NCBI RefSeq assembly: GCF_003590095.1
Contig: NC_039481.1
Coordinates: 6,634,001 to 6,698,000 of the forward strand
Reading direction: 5' to 3'
From: Trichoplusia ni
Taxonomy: Eukaryota; Arthropoda; Insecta; Lepidoptera; Noctuidae
Length of the DNA stretch: 64,000 nt
Shown here piece after piece: positions 15,001 through 25,698 of this stretch (its first letter is position 1; every line of letters starts with the position of its first letter). Under the pieces are notes generated by a model. That model saw only the letters and a program-made list of their open reading frames with translations, made no database searches and was not told the origin of the DNA. Made by a program: the position numbers and the translations under genes.

Positions 15001-18000
15001 CGTCGCCGAGGTAACGTATAAACATAATAAAAATGTATACCAGAAGATAACTTCCTTAAGTATGGGTACAAGCATTATTTATACTACATCCAAATATATT
15101 TAACACTTCTTATTCTGACATAGGCACTACTGGCTAACGAAAAGCTCCCACCATTGGAACCAACAACGGGAAGTGGCACAAACAGCAGCAGCACCAATGG
15201 CACTTCAGGCTCAGCCAATTCCAATGCCAGTGGAGCCGGTAGCAACAGTGGCGCCCGGTAACTTTATATGCACTACATTAAAATAAAACACCAACATTCC
15301 TTTTAAACACCATAAGCCTGTGCAGTCATAACATAAGTATAAGTAACATCTAACATATTCACAGCCAGACAAACTGATAAATAAATCAATGAGCTGAATC
15401 TCACACCTATAGTTTTCAGGATGCTTTTGTCTAATTCGAACCATTATCGGAATTTATACACGGACGTAGTAAATAGGTTTTCTGGACCAATCCTTGAAAG
15501 CCTTGTTTAACAGGACGCGTAGGACATCCAGCGATCTATTGGTGTATATTTGACTCATAGATTGCCCGTGTACAGTCTTTGGCAGTAAGCCTTGAAACCG
15601 TGTGATTTTTACTAGGTCTGTACACCGTGCAAATCTACGGGCCAACATATTGCTCCGGACCGCTAGAGCCCTACGCTCCCTCTCAATGTCGTCGTCCCTA
15701 AGGCCGTCTGCAAGAAAAAGCCCTAGGTATTTAAACGTCGACATCCTGTTAATTATTGATTTGTTCAAAAAGAATTCGGGACACACGCACGAAATCAATA
15801 TGTTGATATTTATCAAATTAATTATTTATAAAGGTGTATTGTACAGCTCACTACACGTGCGACAAATACAAAAGCATAATTTCATCTGCAAATCTACTAA
15901 AGATGGTCTAACAAAGCATATTATGTGACTGTCTTGTGTGATAACAGAATAGTGTGCAGAACTCTTCACGCTATTCCATGAATTAGAAATACGGGCAATA
16001 TCTCCATTCTCTCACTCTCATCTCCAGCTTAATGGACTCACAGACTTAAATAAATTTCCCGCGCAGAGTTAGCATGTGAACGTGCGATTTTGTGTCATTA
16101 GCAGTAGCGGTGCGGGTCGTGCGCGCACTAAGGACGCGGCGCGACGCACGCCGGGCAGGCCCGCGCCCAGACCCGCCGCGCCGCGGGAGCCTCGCCGCGT
16201 GCTCAGCGTTGACGCCAGGCCCTACTCGCCACAGGTAACACATATCTCTCTGGTAAACCTCACGATTATGATCTTTACATTATATTTTATAATCAATTTG
16301 GGAACATGCAGGCTGCTCCAGGCACTGAGGGCGCCGGGTACAGCGGTGATCGTCCCGGTGGACACAATGAACACCTAACACTCCATCAAGCTCAATTAGG
16401 AGAGCGGCTCTACCCTAGGGTGAGAAATTATGAGTCAAGTTAATATTTTAAACACGACACAATTGAACGAACACTACTGTAATATGCGAACCGAAGCTTG
16501 AGCTATTTTATTCTTAGATTCACACAAATATATTGTTTCTTATTCAGGTCCATTCATTACATCCCACTTTCGCGGGTAAAATAACAGGTATGTTATTGGA
16601 ACTGACACCAGCGCAACTACTCGTGCTGCTCGCGAGTGAGGATGCGTTGCGACAGAAAGTACGCGAGGCCATGGATCTCATAGTCATGCATCCTTCCGAG
16701 GCAATACTAGGTATGTATTACAGCTAAAACTTTTATTTTAGATTATCCCAACACCTTACCAATAATGTACAAACTTATCCAGACTTGGACGTGTTCTCCC
16801 TGTCGGAGCGCGGCGGCGGGGCAGCGGGCGCGGCCGCGGGCGCGGGCGGCGCGGCCAGCTCGTCGGCCGCAGCGGCGGCTCCCGCCGACGATGCCGCGCC
16901 GCTCTTTTATTCGCCAGGCAAGCGCGGCTACTACTCTCCGCGCCAAGGCCGGGCCACGCCAGAGCGTATCAATGCTTTTAGGAATGTTGGCAGGTAATTT
17001 GCGCAAACTTACAATTCCGACAAAATAAAGTTAAAAGATTGCTAAAATTATTTATATCCTTTTCAGAATAATTGGATTGTGTCTGCTGCAGAATGAGCTG
17101 TGTCCGATGTTCTTAAATAGGCATGTTCTAAAGTATGTACTGGGCCGACCAGTGAGGTTCCATGATCTCGCTTTCTTCGACCCTATTGTCTACGAGAGTC
17201 TTCGGCAACTAGTTGTGGATGCTGAAACTGGGGATTCCCATTCTCTATTTGCAGCTTTGGATCTCAACTTTAGGTATAATATAATATTTTTGTTTTATCT
17301 ACATTGATAATGATTTCTCAGATTAAAGCATAATAATTGATGTATGTTTGTAGTTTGGAAATGTGCGAAGAAGAAGGCGGCGGCTGCGTAGAGCTAGTGC
17401 CAGGAGGACGCGACATTGAAGTAACTGCTCTCAATGTCTATGACTACGTGCGCAAATACGCTCAGCATCGAATGCTGCTCTCACAGGAAAAGGCTCTTGA
17501 GGTGTGTCCTTTTTTATAAATACTGGTTTTATTATAGTAGGACTAGCTGTTGTCCGCGACTTCGTCCCCGTGGGTAGAAGATATAATTTATGATGTATAC
17601 CTGCCCGGTTTTTTTTTCACATTTTCCATTGTATCTTAGCTCCTATTAGCCACAGCGTGATGGTTTTTAGCCTAAAGCCTTCCTCGATGAATGGTCTATT
17701 CAACACAAAAATAATTTTTCAATTTGGACCAGTAGTTCCTGAGATTAGCTCGTTTAAACAAACAAACAAACTCTTCAGCTTTATATATTAGTATAGATAT
17801 GCACATTTTCGATTTTCGACAAGACATTTATAATATTAGAATGACCCTAAAAATGGCAAGGCACACAAATAAATAGTTGGTCTGAACTATTTATTATAAT
17901 GTCAACAGGCTATGCGCGTTGGAGTTCTTGACGTCTTACCTGAGTCGGCGGTAGAAGGTTTGACTGCGGAAGATCTACGTCTGCTCTTGAACGGCGTTGG

Positions 18001-18441
18001 TGATATTAACGTCGCCGCGCTCGTGTCATACACCAGCTTCAACGACGAGAGCGGCGAGCAGTCGGAACGACTAGCACGGTTCAAGCGCTGGCTATGGGCC
18101 ATTGTTGACAAGATGACGCATTTGGAACGACAAGACTTGGTATGGAATATGTACTATTTTGTACAAATAATGACTGTTACAGTCATTATTTAGACACATT
18201 TATTATGATCGTAACTTTTGTGGTACAGGTGTACTTCTGGACCGGCTCCCCCGCGCTGCCCGCGTCTGAGGAAGGCTTCCAGCCGATGCCGTCGGTGACG
18301 ATCCGGCCCGCGGACGACGCGCACCTGCCCACCGCCAACACGTGCATATCGCGGCTCTACATCCCGCTCTATTCCTCGCGACACGTGCTCAAGCATAAAT
18401 TACTGCTTGCCATCAAAGCTAAAAACTTTGGCTTCGTTTAG
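1..18441 (+). CDS. hyd: hyd / UBR5-type HECT E3 ubiquitin ligase (5' partial, about 47 exons)
   Basis: E3 ligase that recognises N-degrons and builds ubiquitin chains; the Drosophila orthologue hyperplastic discs limits tissue growth. The window begins inside the gene, frame 1; the N-terminal part including UBA is missing. Exons read: 1-164, 479-654 (end uncertain, 651/654/669 all keep phase), 858-1048, 1204-1354, 1436-1571, 3624-3784, 3876-4018, 4096-4258, 4393-4775, 4892-5065, 5267-5467, 5552-5663, 5746-5853, 5939-6086, 6802-6945, 7169-7394, 7565-7630, 7735-7907, 8042-8232, 8385-8539, 8617-8783, 8863-9108, 9261-9491, 9580-9758, 10484-10685, 10927-11102, 11346-11529, 11659-11816, 11996-12198, 12408-12573, 12823-12972, 13268-13386, 13460-13575, 13648-13796, 13960-14042, 14287-14411, 14514-14736, 14822-15010, 15124-15257, 16105-16234, 16312-16419, 16548-16710, 16783-16993, 17067-17273, 17354-17501, 17909-18139, 18229-18441. 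Phases join throughout and the order follows animal UBR5 to its FGFV C-terminus. No internal stop or frameshift was seen. Confidence 0.95.
3203..3420 (+). mobile_element. 3' tail of a lepidopteran RTE-like LINE or dependent SINE
   Basis: Begins at ACTAGCTTTTCGCC with the Cys-poor 'gctttgcccgcgtcgag' type segment and ends with the 'ttcgcatttataatattagt' tail that recurs throughout moth and butterfly genomes. Only a 5'-truncated remnant lies in this hyd intron; no reading frame remains. The family assignment comes from recall of the tail and was not checked by a search. Confidence 0.6.
3501..3535. repeat. Perfect 12-bp-arm hairpin in a hyd intron
   Basis: Arm AAGCGGCAGGCA (3501-3512) is the exact reverse complement of 3524-3535, with an 11-nt loop. 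GC-rich arms in an AT-rich intron. May be a relic of a transposon end; no function can be assigned. Confidence 0.6.
6087..6801 (+). other. hyd intron with a MITE
   Basis: A 715-bp AT-rich intron. Apart from the MITE at about 6425-6568 nothing recognisable is seen. Confidence 0.75.
6425..6568. mobile_element. MITE of about 140 bp with 30+ bp terminal inverted repeats
   Basis: The left end (GGCCCGATTTTTCAATCG..., from 6427) and the right end (...CGATTGAAAAATCGGCCC, to 6565) are inverted copies extending about 33 bp, with one internal mismatch and a small difference at the tips. The interior also has a second inverted pair (CTGTCAAAA / TTTTGACAT). It has no coding capacity, so it would depend on a transposase elsewhere. 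The superfamily is not determined; the flanks offer only a short TA-type duplication. Confidence 0.75.
7356..7815 (+). other. UBR-box zinc finger of hyd (spans three exons)
   Basis: Cys/His-rich domain that binds destabilising N-terminal residues. It starts with NDTCSFTWTG near the end of the exon 7169-7394, continues through the short exon 7565-7630 (ECKTCG, then CCCTEC) and finishes in exon 7735-7907 (VCHKGHDC, YCDCWEKCRC). All the metal-ligand positions known for the family appear present, so the domain looks functional. Two introns split it. Confidence 0.92.
9759..10483 (+). other. hyd intron, 0.7 kb, repeat-like centre
   Basis: AT-rich with a more GC-balanced stretch at about 9900-10110 that looks like dispersed repeat sequence (an element-like 'ggcagcttgggccctgttcctg' segment). 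No coding potential. The repeat call is weak. Confidence 0.45.
11840..11879. repeat. Perfect 40-bp palindrome in a hyd intron
   Basis: TTGCACTTTTTTCCAATGAT (11840-11859) is followed directly by its exact reverse complement (11860-11879), with no spacer. The intron 11817-11995 is only 179 bp, so the palindrome fills a fifth of it. Transcribed RNA could fold into a 20-bp stem with a minimal loop. No known element was recognised. Confidence 0.85.
15258..16104 (+). other. hyd intron carrying an antisense LINE fragment
   Basis: An 847-bp intron. The middle part (15440-15900) is a decayed reverse-transcriptase fragment on the minus strand, described separately. The rest is unremarkable AT-rich DNA. 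Confidence 0.75.
15454..15816 (-). pseudogene. Non-LTR retrotransposon reverse-transcriptase fragment (decayed)
   Basis: The minus-strand frame contains the post-catalytic RT region typical of insect LINE proteins: FKYLGLFLADGLRDDDIERE, then RRALAVRSNMLARRFARC, then a stretch near LDVLRVLLNKAFK. The segment between (ITRFQGLLPKTVHG...) departs from the family pattern in a way that suggests small indels and frame changes. Neither the catalytic box nor the endonuclease is present, so this is a dead fragment lying antisense in a hyd intron. Confidence 0.7.
17502..17908 (+). other. hyd intron with LINE/SINE tail
   Basis: A 407-bp intron, most of which (17541-17800) is one dispersed repeat. Confidence 0.7.
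17541..17800 (+). mobile_element. Lepidopteran RTE-like LINE 3' tail
   Basis: Starts GACTAGCTGTTGTCCGCGAC and ends in the 'agctttatatattagtatagat' tail, the same general design as the repeat at 3203-3420 but a different subfamily. The sequence is 5'-truncated and non-coding. Recognition is by recall only. Confidence 0.6.
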
Positions 18442-20322
18442 ACACTCGCCACTATATGTTATGTATATCCTTAAGTTTAAGCCCAGTCATGTAAGACTGC
18501 CGCTGTATTCTGTCACTTTGTAAAAGTTTAGAGAAATTACGTGTCTTCAAAAGTACCATCATAGAGCTTTATTTAAAACTACATTACTCCTAGTACGGTC
18601 ATACTGATGTATATTTATTTATTTGACATTTTTTACTTGACGAATCTTCATCTTTATATGACTGGGTATATTTGACTGAATAGTAATATTCAATATGCAG
18701 TAATTTTTGTTAGAAAAAGGCCCAAGAACGGTCCGCACAAGTACATAGTAAATGTTAAACTTTTAAGCTCATAGACCATAAGTATTTAACTGTTATTTAA
18801 AAGAACCTGAAATCGCAATTCTATATACATACCAATATTAGTTGGAAGTTGATTCAAATCAAGATCAACCATTTTTTACTGATTTTCTAAATTCTTTTAT
18901 TTATCTTCTTTTTCTGGACTTATTTTGATAAAGGCCTAACTGAAACGCATTTGGTTGCTCTCCTTGTTTACATTATTGATTGTATTTCAACTATCGCTCG
19001 ATGGCAAGCAAAGGCAGCGTGACAAAATATTCAAGAATATTTCAATTGTTTATATAGCTTTGTTATATAGTAAAAATTATATAAGATAATACAGTATGAT
19101 GGGTATACTGCTATAATACTTTGGGTAAGCTTGGGTAGAGAGGCGTCAGATCCGAGCAATGGTGGTATTGTGATATCAGAGGAAGTATTTTGCGCCTCAA
19201 TCTCTAAATTTAAGATTATAATTAGATTTCCTTTGATTAGTTGTATTAATACGGTTCATAATAAACAATCTCAAAACGCTTATATTGTATTTATTAATTT
19301 TAATCTTCCTTTCTTTTATTGACTTAATAAATTTGGTTTTATTAAGTATCTGCTCAATTGAGACGTTTGTGGATCTAAAAAAGGTATCCAATAGAAAATG
19401 AGTAACGAAATTACAAAAAGGATTTATTAAAAATACTCACAATAATATTTACATTCATAAAATTGCAATTTGAACACATTTGTCTATAAGAGAAAGTACA
19501 ATTATTCAATGTGCAAAAAAATGTGCCTTGTGTCATACACATACTGAATTTATTCAGTTATGGTCTGTTTCACCACCGCCAGAAATTAAATGTGCAGTGG
19601 AATGCCCAAAGCTTCAGGTCAAAGCTAGTAATTATATGTAGTTGGAATTTTCAAAAATAGGCCCCTAGGCAACAAGGGAGTGGGGGCCCCTTGGTTCAAG
19701 TTAAAGTGTTGTAGTTCAAGTGATTTCATTCAGTGAAAAATTTATCAAGCTTTTCTTTAGATGCCTACTTTGGTGGTGGGCCCCTAAGCACTGGCCTAAA
19801 GTGCCTTATGGGTAATACGGCACTGAATATTTGTATAGATCGGGGTGACATTTTCTACATATAAAAAACTCCGTAGTTTTAAAAAAATTAAACAAAAAAA
19901 AGATCAATTATTCGACAGACTTTCATACAAAGGTAAAAAAAATATCACTCAAAACCATGTAAAAAAGTACCTAATTTCTTTGTAAACATAGAAGATACTT
20001 GAAAAAGGTAAACAATGTTGCTGTCTATTTGGCTAAAAAAACTTAAAATGTTAACCAATAATAGACGTTAACAAAGCAAATGGTAATTAATATTTTGTAC
20101 AAAAAGTCATCATGATTTTTATTTCTAATGTTTGTTTTGTTTACCTTTTATAGTATCTTAACAAACGGATTATAAATGTAATTTATGGATTCATAATGAA
20201 ACAAAAATTGGCTTGCTTGACACAAACATTTTAAATGTGTAAATCAGTAATAATAGCAGCATTTCTTTGCACCTTAGACTTTTTCTATATTATGTATGTT
20301 GGTAGGTCATTATTACTAAAGT
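18442..20322. other. Convergent intergenic region: hyd and Alg3 3' ends
   Basis: The two genes face each other here. AATAAA on the plus strand at 19260-19265 and 19326-19331 could end hyd transcripts with a 3' UTR of about 0.85 kb. A repeat-like stretch with duplicated 'gggcccctaagcactgg'-type blocks lies at about 19660-19830. No coding region is supported. Confidence 0.6.
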
Positions 20323-21810
20323 TTATTCTAATTTTGAAGCCATGTTTAGTTCAACAGATATTTTTCTGTAAATACCATAAAGTACTATGATATGACAGAC
20401 ATGTAACAATGCACTTGTTAGGTCAGTGCTAGGGTAAGTATTCCAACACATTTCAATCAATGCAAGAAGCAGAAACCGGACTATAACAGAAAAGTTATTG
20501 GACCACAACAAGTAAGGCAAGCTATGGAAATACCATGAATAGAATTGATAGTGTAAGCTCCTAGCACACATCACACCGATGAAGTTTACAATGAACATAG
20601 GCAAAATAAATAACTGAGATAAAATGTCGAAATTAATGCTGTAATGTGGATCCTCCTCAACCACCTCAACGGGCTTCTTAGCTACCTTATTACCTTTCTG
20701 AGAGGACTTTTGTAACATTACTTCAAAGGAGTTAAGGAAATCTTTTTGTTCTTTGCTAAGGTTTTCTTGTTCTTCGTTTTTTTTGTTCAACTTTTTCTTT
20801 AAATCTTTCTTTATCTTGCTTTTCCTCTTATTTTCTATGTTTTTAGCATCAATTTGTGGTTGAACTTGTTTCTGTACAAATTTTAGTCGACAGTAACTAT
20901 TAAAATATTTAACACACATTGGAATAAAAATAATTAACAACAAAATGTGTATAGCCAACAGTGACAAGTGAAAACATTTATTTTCAAACACATCTACATC
21001 TAAAAATCGGTAATTAACAGTCCAAGTGTGGTTAAAAACACGACCTATGTCAAAACTGCCTTTTAAATATGCCACAGGGCTGCTGATTAAAAATGGCAAA
21101 CCTAATACTAATTGAATTGCACCACATATAAATAGTTGTATAATAGTACCCTTAAAGCCTAAATTAGTAAGGTAAAAGAAAAATAATGCAGGTGCGTATA
21201 AAAGTATGTTCATCTTTACAGATACACCCAAACTATAAAATATGCTGCCCAAGTACCATTTAGAATCCATGAAGAAATTAAGAGCAGCATAAAGAAATAA
21301 GACAGCAATGGGGTCATTAAATAACCTCAACACATAGATTGAATGTATTCTGTATGATGTTAATATAGTTATAACTAAAACATAAGGTGGAACCTTTTTG
21401 GTTTTAATATAAATCCGAAGAACGAGGCACAGCTGTAGTAAATAAATACCAATAAATATATACTGTGCTAGCCTGATGTTTTCGCCTTGGCCTGTAAGAT
21501 AATAGAACAGTGAATAAATGTATACGAATCCTGCTGGGTACACCAGAGGTCCGGTGTCCCCGCGCAGCTGGCTGTAGTCGAGGGTTCCATTCAGAAATCC
21601 TTCACATTCTTGCATGTATGCTTTCCAGTCGATTTCAGTGTACGGCACGCGTTCCACAACTAGTACATTTATAACCAGTTCAGTGATGATCAAAAGTAGC
21701 GCGGCAAAAGGTAATTGTGCAGGGTTCACAACTAATCCCTTTAAGTAAGACCACGTTAGCATCTTCGAAAATTCATGTTGATAATCTTGAAACTTGCTTT
21801 TGCCGCCCAT
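20323..21810 (-). CDS. Alg3: Alg3: Dol-P-Man:Man5GlcNAc2-PP-dolichol alpha-1,3-mannosyltransferase
   Basis: Multi-pass ER membrane enzyme that adds the first lumenal mannose to the lipid-linked oligosaccharide for N-glycosylation (Drosophila l(2)not / Not56). It is a 495-residue intronless frame starting at ATG 21810. Family landmarks: PYTEIDWKAYMQECEGFL near residue 57, GDTGPLVYPAGFVYIYSLFY near 83, RIHSIYVLRLFNDPIAVLF near 155, VSVKMNILLYAPALFF near 195, then FNHTWTVNYRFL and a C-terminal ARSLHYQFYSWYFHSLPYLL. About ten hydrophobic segments are visible. Human ALG3 is about 440 residues; the extra length is mainly a Lys-rich loop (about residues 315-375, KSKIKKDLKKKLNKK) also typical of insect homologues. 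It is convergent with hyd. Confidence 0.95.
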   Translation of the reverse strand: MGGKSKFQDYQHEFSKMLTWSYLKGLVVNPAQLPFAALLLIITELVINVLVVERVPYTEIDWKAYMQECEGFLNGTLDYSQLRGDTGPLVYPAGFVYIYSLFYYLTGQGENIRLAQYIFIGIYLLQLCLVLRIYIKTKKVPPYVLVITILTSYRIHSIYVLRLFNDPIAVLFLYAALNFFMDSKWYLGSIFYSLGVSVKMNILLYAPALFFFYLTNLGFKGTIIQLFICGAIQLVLGLPFLISSPVAYLKGSFDIGRVFNHTWTVNYRFLDVDVFENKCFHLSLLAIHILLLIIFIPMCVKYFNSYCRLKFVQKQVQPQIDAKNIENKRKSKIKKDLKKKLNKKNEEQENLSKEQKDFLNSFEVMLQKSSQKGNKVAKKPVEVVEEDPHYSINFDILSQLFILPMFIVNFIGVMCARSLHYQFYSWYFHSLPYLLWSNNFSVIVRFLLLALIEMCWNTYPSTDLTSALLHVCHIIVLYGIYRKISVELNMASKLE

Positions 21811-22961
21811 GATGGCAGCAGTTATAGAACACTTATTAGTCGATAATAGGTGTCTCGTACATGTAAAAAGAGCTTGACAGATTCCGTTTATTATTTCTAT
21901 TTTAGGATTAGGTCACCGCACCGGTGCCCGGCGGCAGTGGACATAATGAGACAGCTGACGTTGACACTTGACAGTAAAAATGACTGTTTTGTTTGACAAT
22001 TAAATTTAATGTCGTAATTTGTGGTCATGCCTTGATGTTTATTTTATCTATACCAAGCGTAACCTCACGATTACATTAAGAAAATGATTTTTTTTTTATG
22101 ATTGGTATTAAGTTACAAATTACTTTCAAAAATTAGAACAAAAAAGAAATCTATTCTACCCACTGTTGTTCAACTTCATACTGCTCGGGTCTCATACCGA
22201 AAACTTACAAATGTCAAATTATTTTTGAACGCCTACCTAACGGGCCACACTACCATTGCTGTAGTACCACTAGAACCTACTGGGATTAGAGATACTGCTG
22301 CTGTTATCTGTTATCGAATGAACAATAAGACAATAAAACCACATGAGTAATGAAATTAAATTAATATCGTAATACAAAAGATTCTGGTGCTAATAACCGA
22401 AGATATCCTTGACTTACTTTGTTTAATGTTAACGTTCATTATTCTTGTTAGGTACCTAATAAACGAAATTTTGGTGTTTAACATGATCTTAGAATCAGAT
22501 ACTTAAACGCCATTCACGGAAGTAAGCAGTGTTGTTAACAAAACTTGGTTTTATCTTTCATAGCGATTATAGTTTTTTTTTATTTCTTAAGAAGTTCCTT
22601 CGCCCTTTTTTTGTTAAACGGAGGAATTCTCTTCCGCTGCAATCCTTCATATCTTGGACGTCCTTCGCCCTAGGGCAGGCGATGCGATTTCGCGATTCTT
22701 GTCAGCAAACCATGAAAATGATTCTCTGATATCTTTGAATCAAGGATCTCATCCATCCATCTCAGATAACTGAAAATCATGATGGGCCTGTACGACGGGT
22801 GTTAAGGCATGGGTACCTTACAACCTTGACCAACAAAATCTGTTTATGATTCATATCTTCTACGCATAATCCTTATATTGCTCTTGTTATCATCGAAAAC
22901 TTAAAGATGAACAAGGCTAGTTACTTAGTATTAAATCAACATTAAATTTGTTTTTCCTCAC
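21811..22961. other. Intergenic between Alg3 and the first lipid-carrier gene
   Basis: Contains the Alg3 5' region and the upstream region of the gene at 23017. The 83-codon plus-strand frame at 22102-22350 has no recognisable domain and is treated as chance. Nothing else is supported. Confidence 0.6.
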
Positions 22962-22996
22962 TATAAATATGGGTTTAACCGGCGCCAGGGCTTAGT
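22962..22996 (+). promoter_or_regulatory. TATA box and likely initiator of the 23017 gene
   Basis: TATAAAT at 22962-22968 is followed about 28 bp later by CTTAGTTT, an arthropod initiator-like sequence, and the ATG at 23017. Spacing fits a focused TATA promoter, as is usual for abundantly expressed secreted-protein genes. Confidence 0.55.
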
Positions 22997-23016
22997 TTGG
23001 CAACAGAATTACAATT

Positions 23017-25698
23017 ATGCATTACGTTTATGTTATAGTGTTGACTTGTTTACTTGCACCGAAGACAGTGACTTTTGGGGCCGATGTTCTTCGTAAGTAG
23101 TATACTAGTAATAACCTTCATACGTATTTCCGACACGACTTACGAACAAAGAATATATAAATAAAAATCTACGACCTAGGAAATTTCTAGAATTACTTAT
23201 GCACTTGATTTTGATACAGCGTTGTTTTTCTGAAGTGTATCGTGGTCGAGTGGCGTACGCACCGGTTTCAAGGTATCGCTAGCTCTGAGGTCCCGGGCTC
23301 GATCCCCGGTCCGGTCAATGTAAAAATTCACATTTCTACATTGTCTCGGATCTGGGTGTTTGTGGTACCTTCGTTGTATCTGAATTCTATAACACAAGTG
23401 CTTTAGCAACTTACTTTGGGTTCAGATCAATGTATGTGATGTTGTCCGCATTTATTTATTTAATCGTAACAATGTAACTTATCTTCCAAAAATTTAGATA
23501 ATATTTTCTACAGCGAAGACGTGTGCTGAGAAGCAAGTATTGAACTTTTTAACGGAATGGCGCGAAGGAGTGGAGCTACCGGTGACACTGCCATCGCTCG
23601 ATGTAATTCAAATTACATCATTTGAGAACGTATACCAAGGATTTGGGATTAAGTGAGTATGGTTAAAACTATTACTTTATCTTCAGAACATACCTTTTAA
23701 CATAACATTTAAGCATTTAGCATTTGAGCCTTTTATTTTTTAATTGAATTTTGTTTTGAACATCACTTCGGTAATTTTGCAGTGTCCTTTAAACCTTCCT
23801 TATTGTTGCATTCTATTTAAGCCCGTAAGCTACAAAAAATATTATTTAACGCAGAATTTCTTACGTGACGGGTGATATGAAGCTGGAGGGTGTACGTAAC
23901 TTTACCGTACAGCAACTATCCCTGTCATCAGACTACACCCGAGCATCCGCCACTGTTCGCTTCCCTCTCTTGAGACTTACTTCAGGTCAGGATATGTATT
24001 TTGTTGATAACATAAACGTAACGTTTAAACATGATGTTACAACTGAATGTCATCTTAGGTTTGTCAGTGCAACATATCAACGAATAGTGTCATTTTAACC
24101 CTATTTACATTTATTCATCGGCCATTGTAAATACCGGAGCCAGGGCCCTGGTTGCCCGGTAGTTAGATGTTGTTTATAGAAAATTCCGTTTATTACATGT
24201 TATTTATTTCAATGTACGAGTGCTCATTGAATCCATGTTAATAATTACTGTACGCGCCTGTTTGCGGGTCTGAGATCTTTGATTTTCCTTGCGTATAACA
24301 TCACAATTTACAGACCAATTTTCAAAATCTATACCATTATCAGTATAACCAACCAAAGGCGAGCGATCCTAATACGATCGCTCACTACAAATTCAATTAG
24401 ACTTTACAGCATCGGTTAGAGAGAGACTTTTTAAAGTTACTTAATTATGTTGAGATAATGAAATCGCGGGTTACCATTTTAATTACACCCTTGATTTATT
24501 TCCAGATAATTATACATTAAAGGGCCGTGCATACCTACTGTATCCTCTATCAGGTGCTGGATTTATGAAGTAAGAGGACGTTACAGATACACAATTTACT
24601 ATTTCGTATTAGATTGCGAAACATTAATCATTGTAATTTTCTTCGCTTCAGCGTTACATTCCAAAATGTCGACGTAACCGTTGGGATCACCTTTGTTTCA
24701 AAAGGTGGTATAACACAGGCTGGAGAAATAAATTTAAATTTAACCATTGGAGATGTTAAGGTAAGAATTCTGATTGCTAAAAACTTGTAACTTGTTCAAG
24801 TTGCTCTATAATGATAATATAATAATAATATATCTTGGGGGGGGGACAACTCACACACGGTTATCTGATCTCAAGCTAAGTAGAACTTGCGTTATGGTTA
24901 CCAGACAACTGATAAACTTACTTATATATTTCTAAATACATACCTACATATTATAGATAAATCACACCCAGACACAGAACAAATGATCTTGCTCATCACA
25001 CAAACATTTGTTCTGGGTGGGAATCGAACCCACGACCTCCGGTATAGCAGTCAGGGTCACTCACCACTAGACCAACAGGCCAGTCATACATACATATATT
25101 ATTTGCTCAGGCAAACTTGAGCATACTTTTATGAAATAAAACGAACAGCATTTTCATAGAGTAAGTAAAAGAAATACTTCTAGATATTTTATGTATATTG
25201 TTTTCTGTAAGAGACAAGTTAAATTGCTTGGAAATTTCATTTTGTTAATTCCGTAGGTTAAACGCACCATAACTGTCAGAGATTTCCAATCTTTTCAACG
25301 TGCTCTGTTGCTTTGTTTATGAAGTGGCTTACGTTTCTCCTATTTCTATTTTTTATTCCTAAATTAATTGAGCATAGGTATAGGTAGATGCCAACACATT
25401 TAAATGAGTTACCTTCCAGATAAAATAGTTCTAATGAAACTAATCTAGGAATAATTAATAAAATATTGATTTTCTTTTTATTCTTTCACAGATAAATTTG
25501 GCAAACAGTTCATGGCCGCTGAACCAAGTGCTAAGCCTAAGACGAATGGAAATTATCGAGGAATATCGAAGCACATTTATATCGGCGAGTAAAGACTATT
25601 TGAAATTTGAATTAGATAGAGTTCTCGGAAATACAACTACAGTGGATACTATAAGGACGATTGCAAATAATTATTGTAAATTAACAGCAAACAATTAG
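23017..25698 (+). CDS. JHBP/takeout-like secreted lipid-binding protein (paralogue A)
   Basis: Predicted 241-residue haemolymph-type carrier of the TULIP fold, binding a small hydrophobic ligand (unknown). Exons: 23017-23092, 23514-23652, 23855-23985, 24506-24569, 24652-24760, 25492-25698; phases 1,2,1,2,0, total 726 nt. Exon 1 encodes a signal peptide (MHYVYVIVLTCLLAPKTVTF). The next contains KTCAEKQVLNFLTEW; exon 3 has the beta-strand pattern GDMKLEGVRNFTVQQLSLS typical of the family. Only two cysteines are seen in the mature part (KTCAEK and NYCKL), fewer than classic JHBP. It is the most divergent of the four paralogues here. Member-level identity (takeout versus allergen type) is not resolved. 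Confidence 0.82.
23237..23455 (+). mobile_element. tRNA-derived SINE in intron 1 of paralogue A
   Basis: The pol III promoter signals are visible: A-box-like TGGTCGAGTGG (23244-23254) and B-box-like GGCTCGATCCC (23296-23306). A non-tRNA body follows, running to about 23455. It lacks a closed cloverleaf and lies in the sense orientation within the intron. Confidence 0.7.
23986..24505 (+). other. Intron 3 of paralogue A
   Basis: A 520-bp AT-rich intron; one small 8-bp-arm hairpin (GAGCGATC at 24361-24368 with 24376-24383). Nothing else is seen. Confidence 0.6.
24850..25084 (-). mobile_element. tRNA-derived SINE (minus strand) in intron 5 of paralogue A
   Basis: Read on the minus strand it opens GGCCTGTTGGTCTAGTGG. 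The A box is TGGTCTAGTGGT (complement of 25063-25074) and the B box GGTTCGATTCC (complement of 25020-25030). The tRNA-unrelated body is a type abundant in moth and butterfly genomes. It sits antisense in the 731-bp intron 24761-25491. The 78-codon plus-strand frame over it is a shadow. Confidence 0.8.

Larger units (their letters stand above)
14514..18441 (+). other. HECT catalytic region of hyd with MLLE (PABC) domain at about 16370-16710
   Basis: The conserved C-terminal half starts at SHDLLLGRWRLSLDLFGRVF (exon 14514-14736). The RVKVTF..DEPGEGSGVARSFY stretch follows in exon 14822-15010. The MLLE peptide-binding domain, with its signature KITGMLLELTPAQLL, is encoded by exons 16312-16419 and 16548-16710. 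The HECT fold resumes from 16783. The catalytic cysteine that forms the ubiquitin thioester is the TGC at 18343-18345 in NTCISRLY; the protein ends in FGFV and a TAG stop at 18439-18441. An Ala/Gly-rich linker (16800-16900) differs from the acidic linker of vertebrate UBR5. Confidence 0.9.

Noticed and set aside
22102..22350. 83-codon plus-strand frame upstream of Alg3
   Set aside because: No recognisable domain, signal or splice context; treated as chance.
24887..25120. Plus-strand frame in intron 5 of paralogue A, and possible tRNA genes at 23237, 25020 and 32650
   Set aside because: The frame is the complement of a SINE. The tRNA-like A and B boxes belong to SINEs whose cloverleaves do not close.
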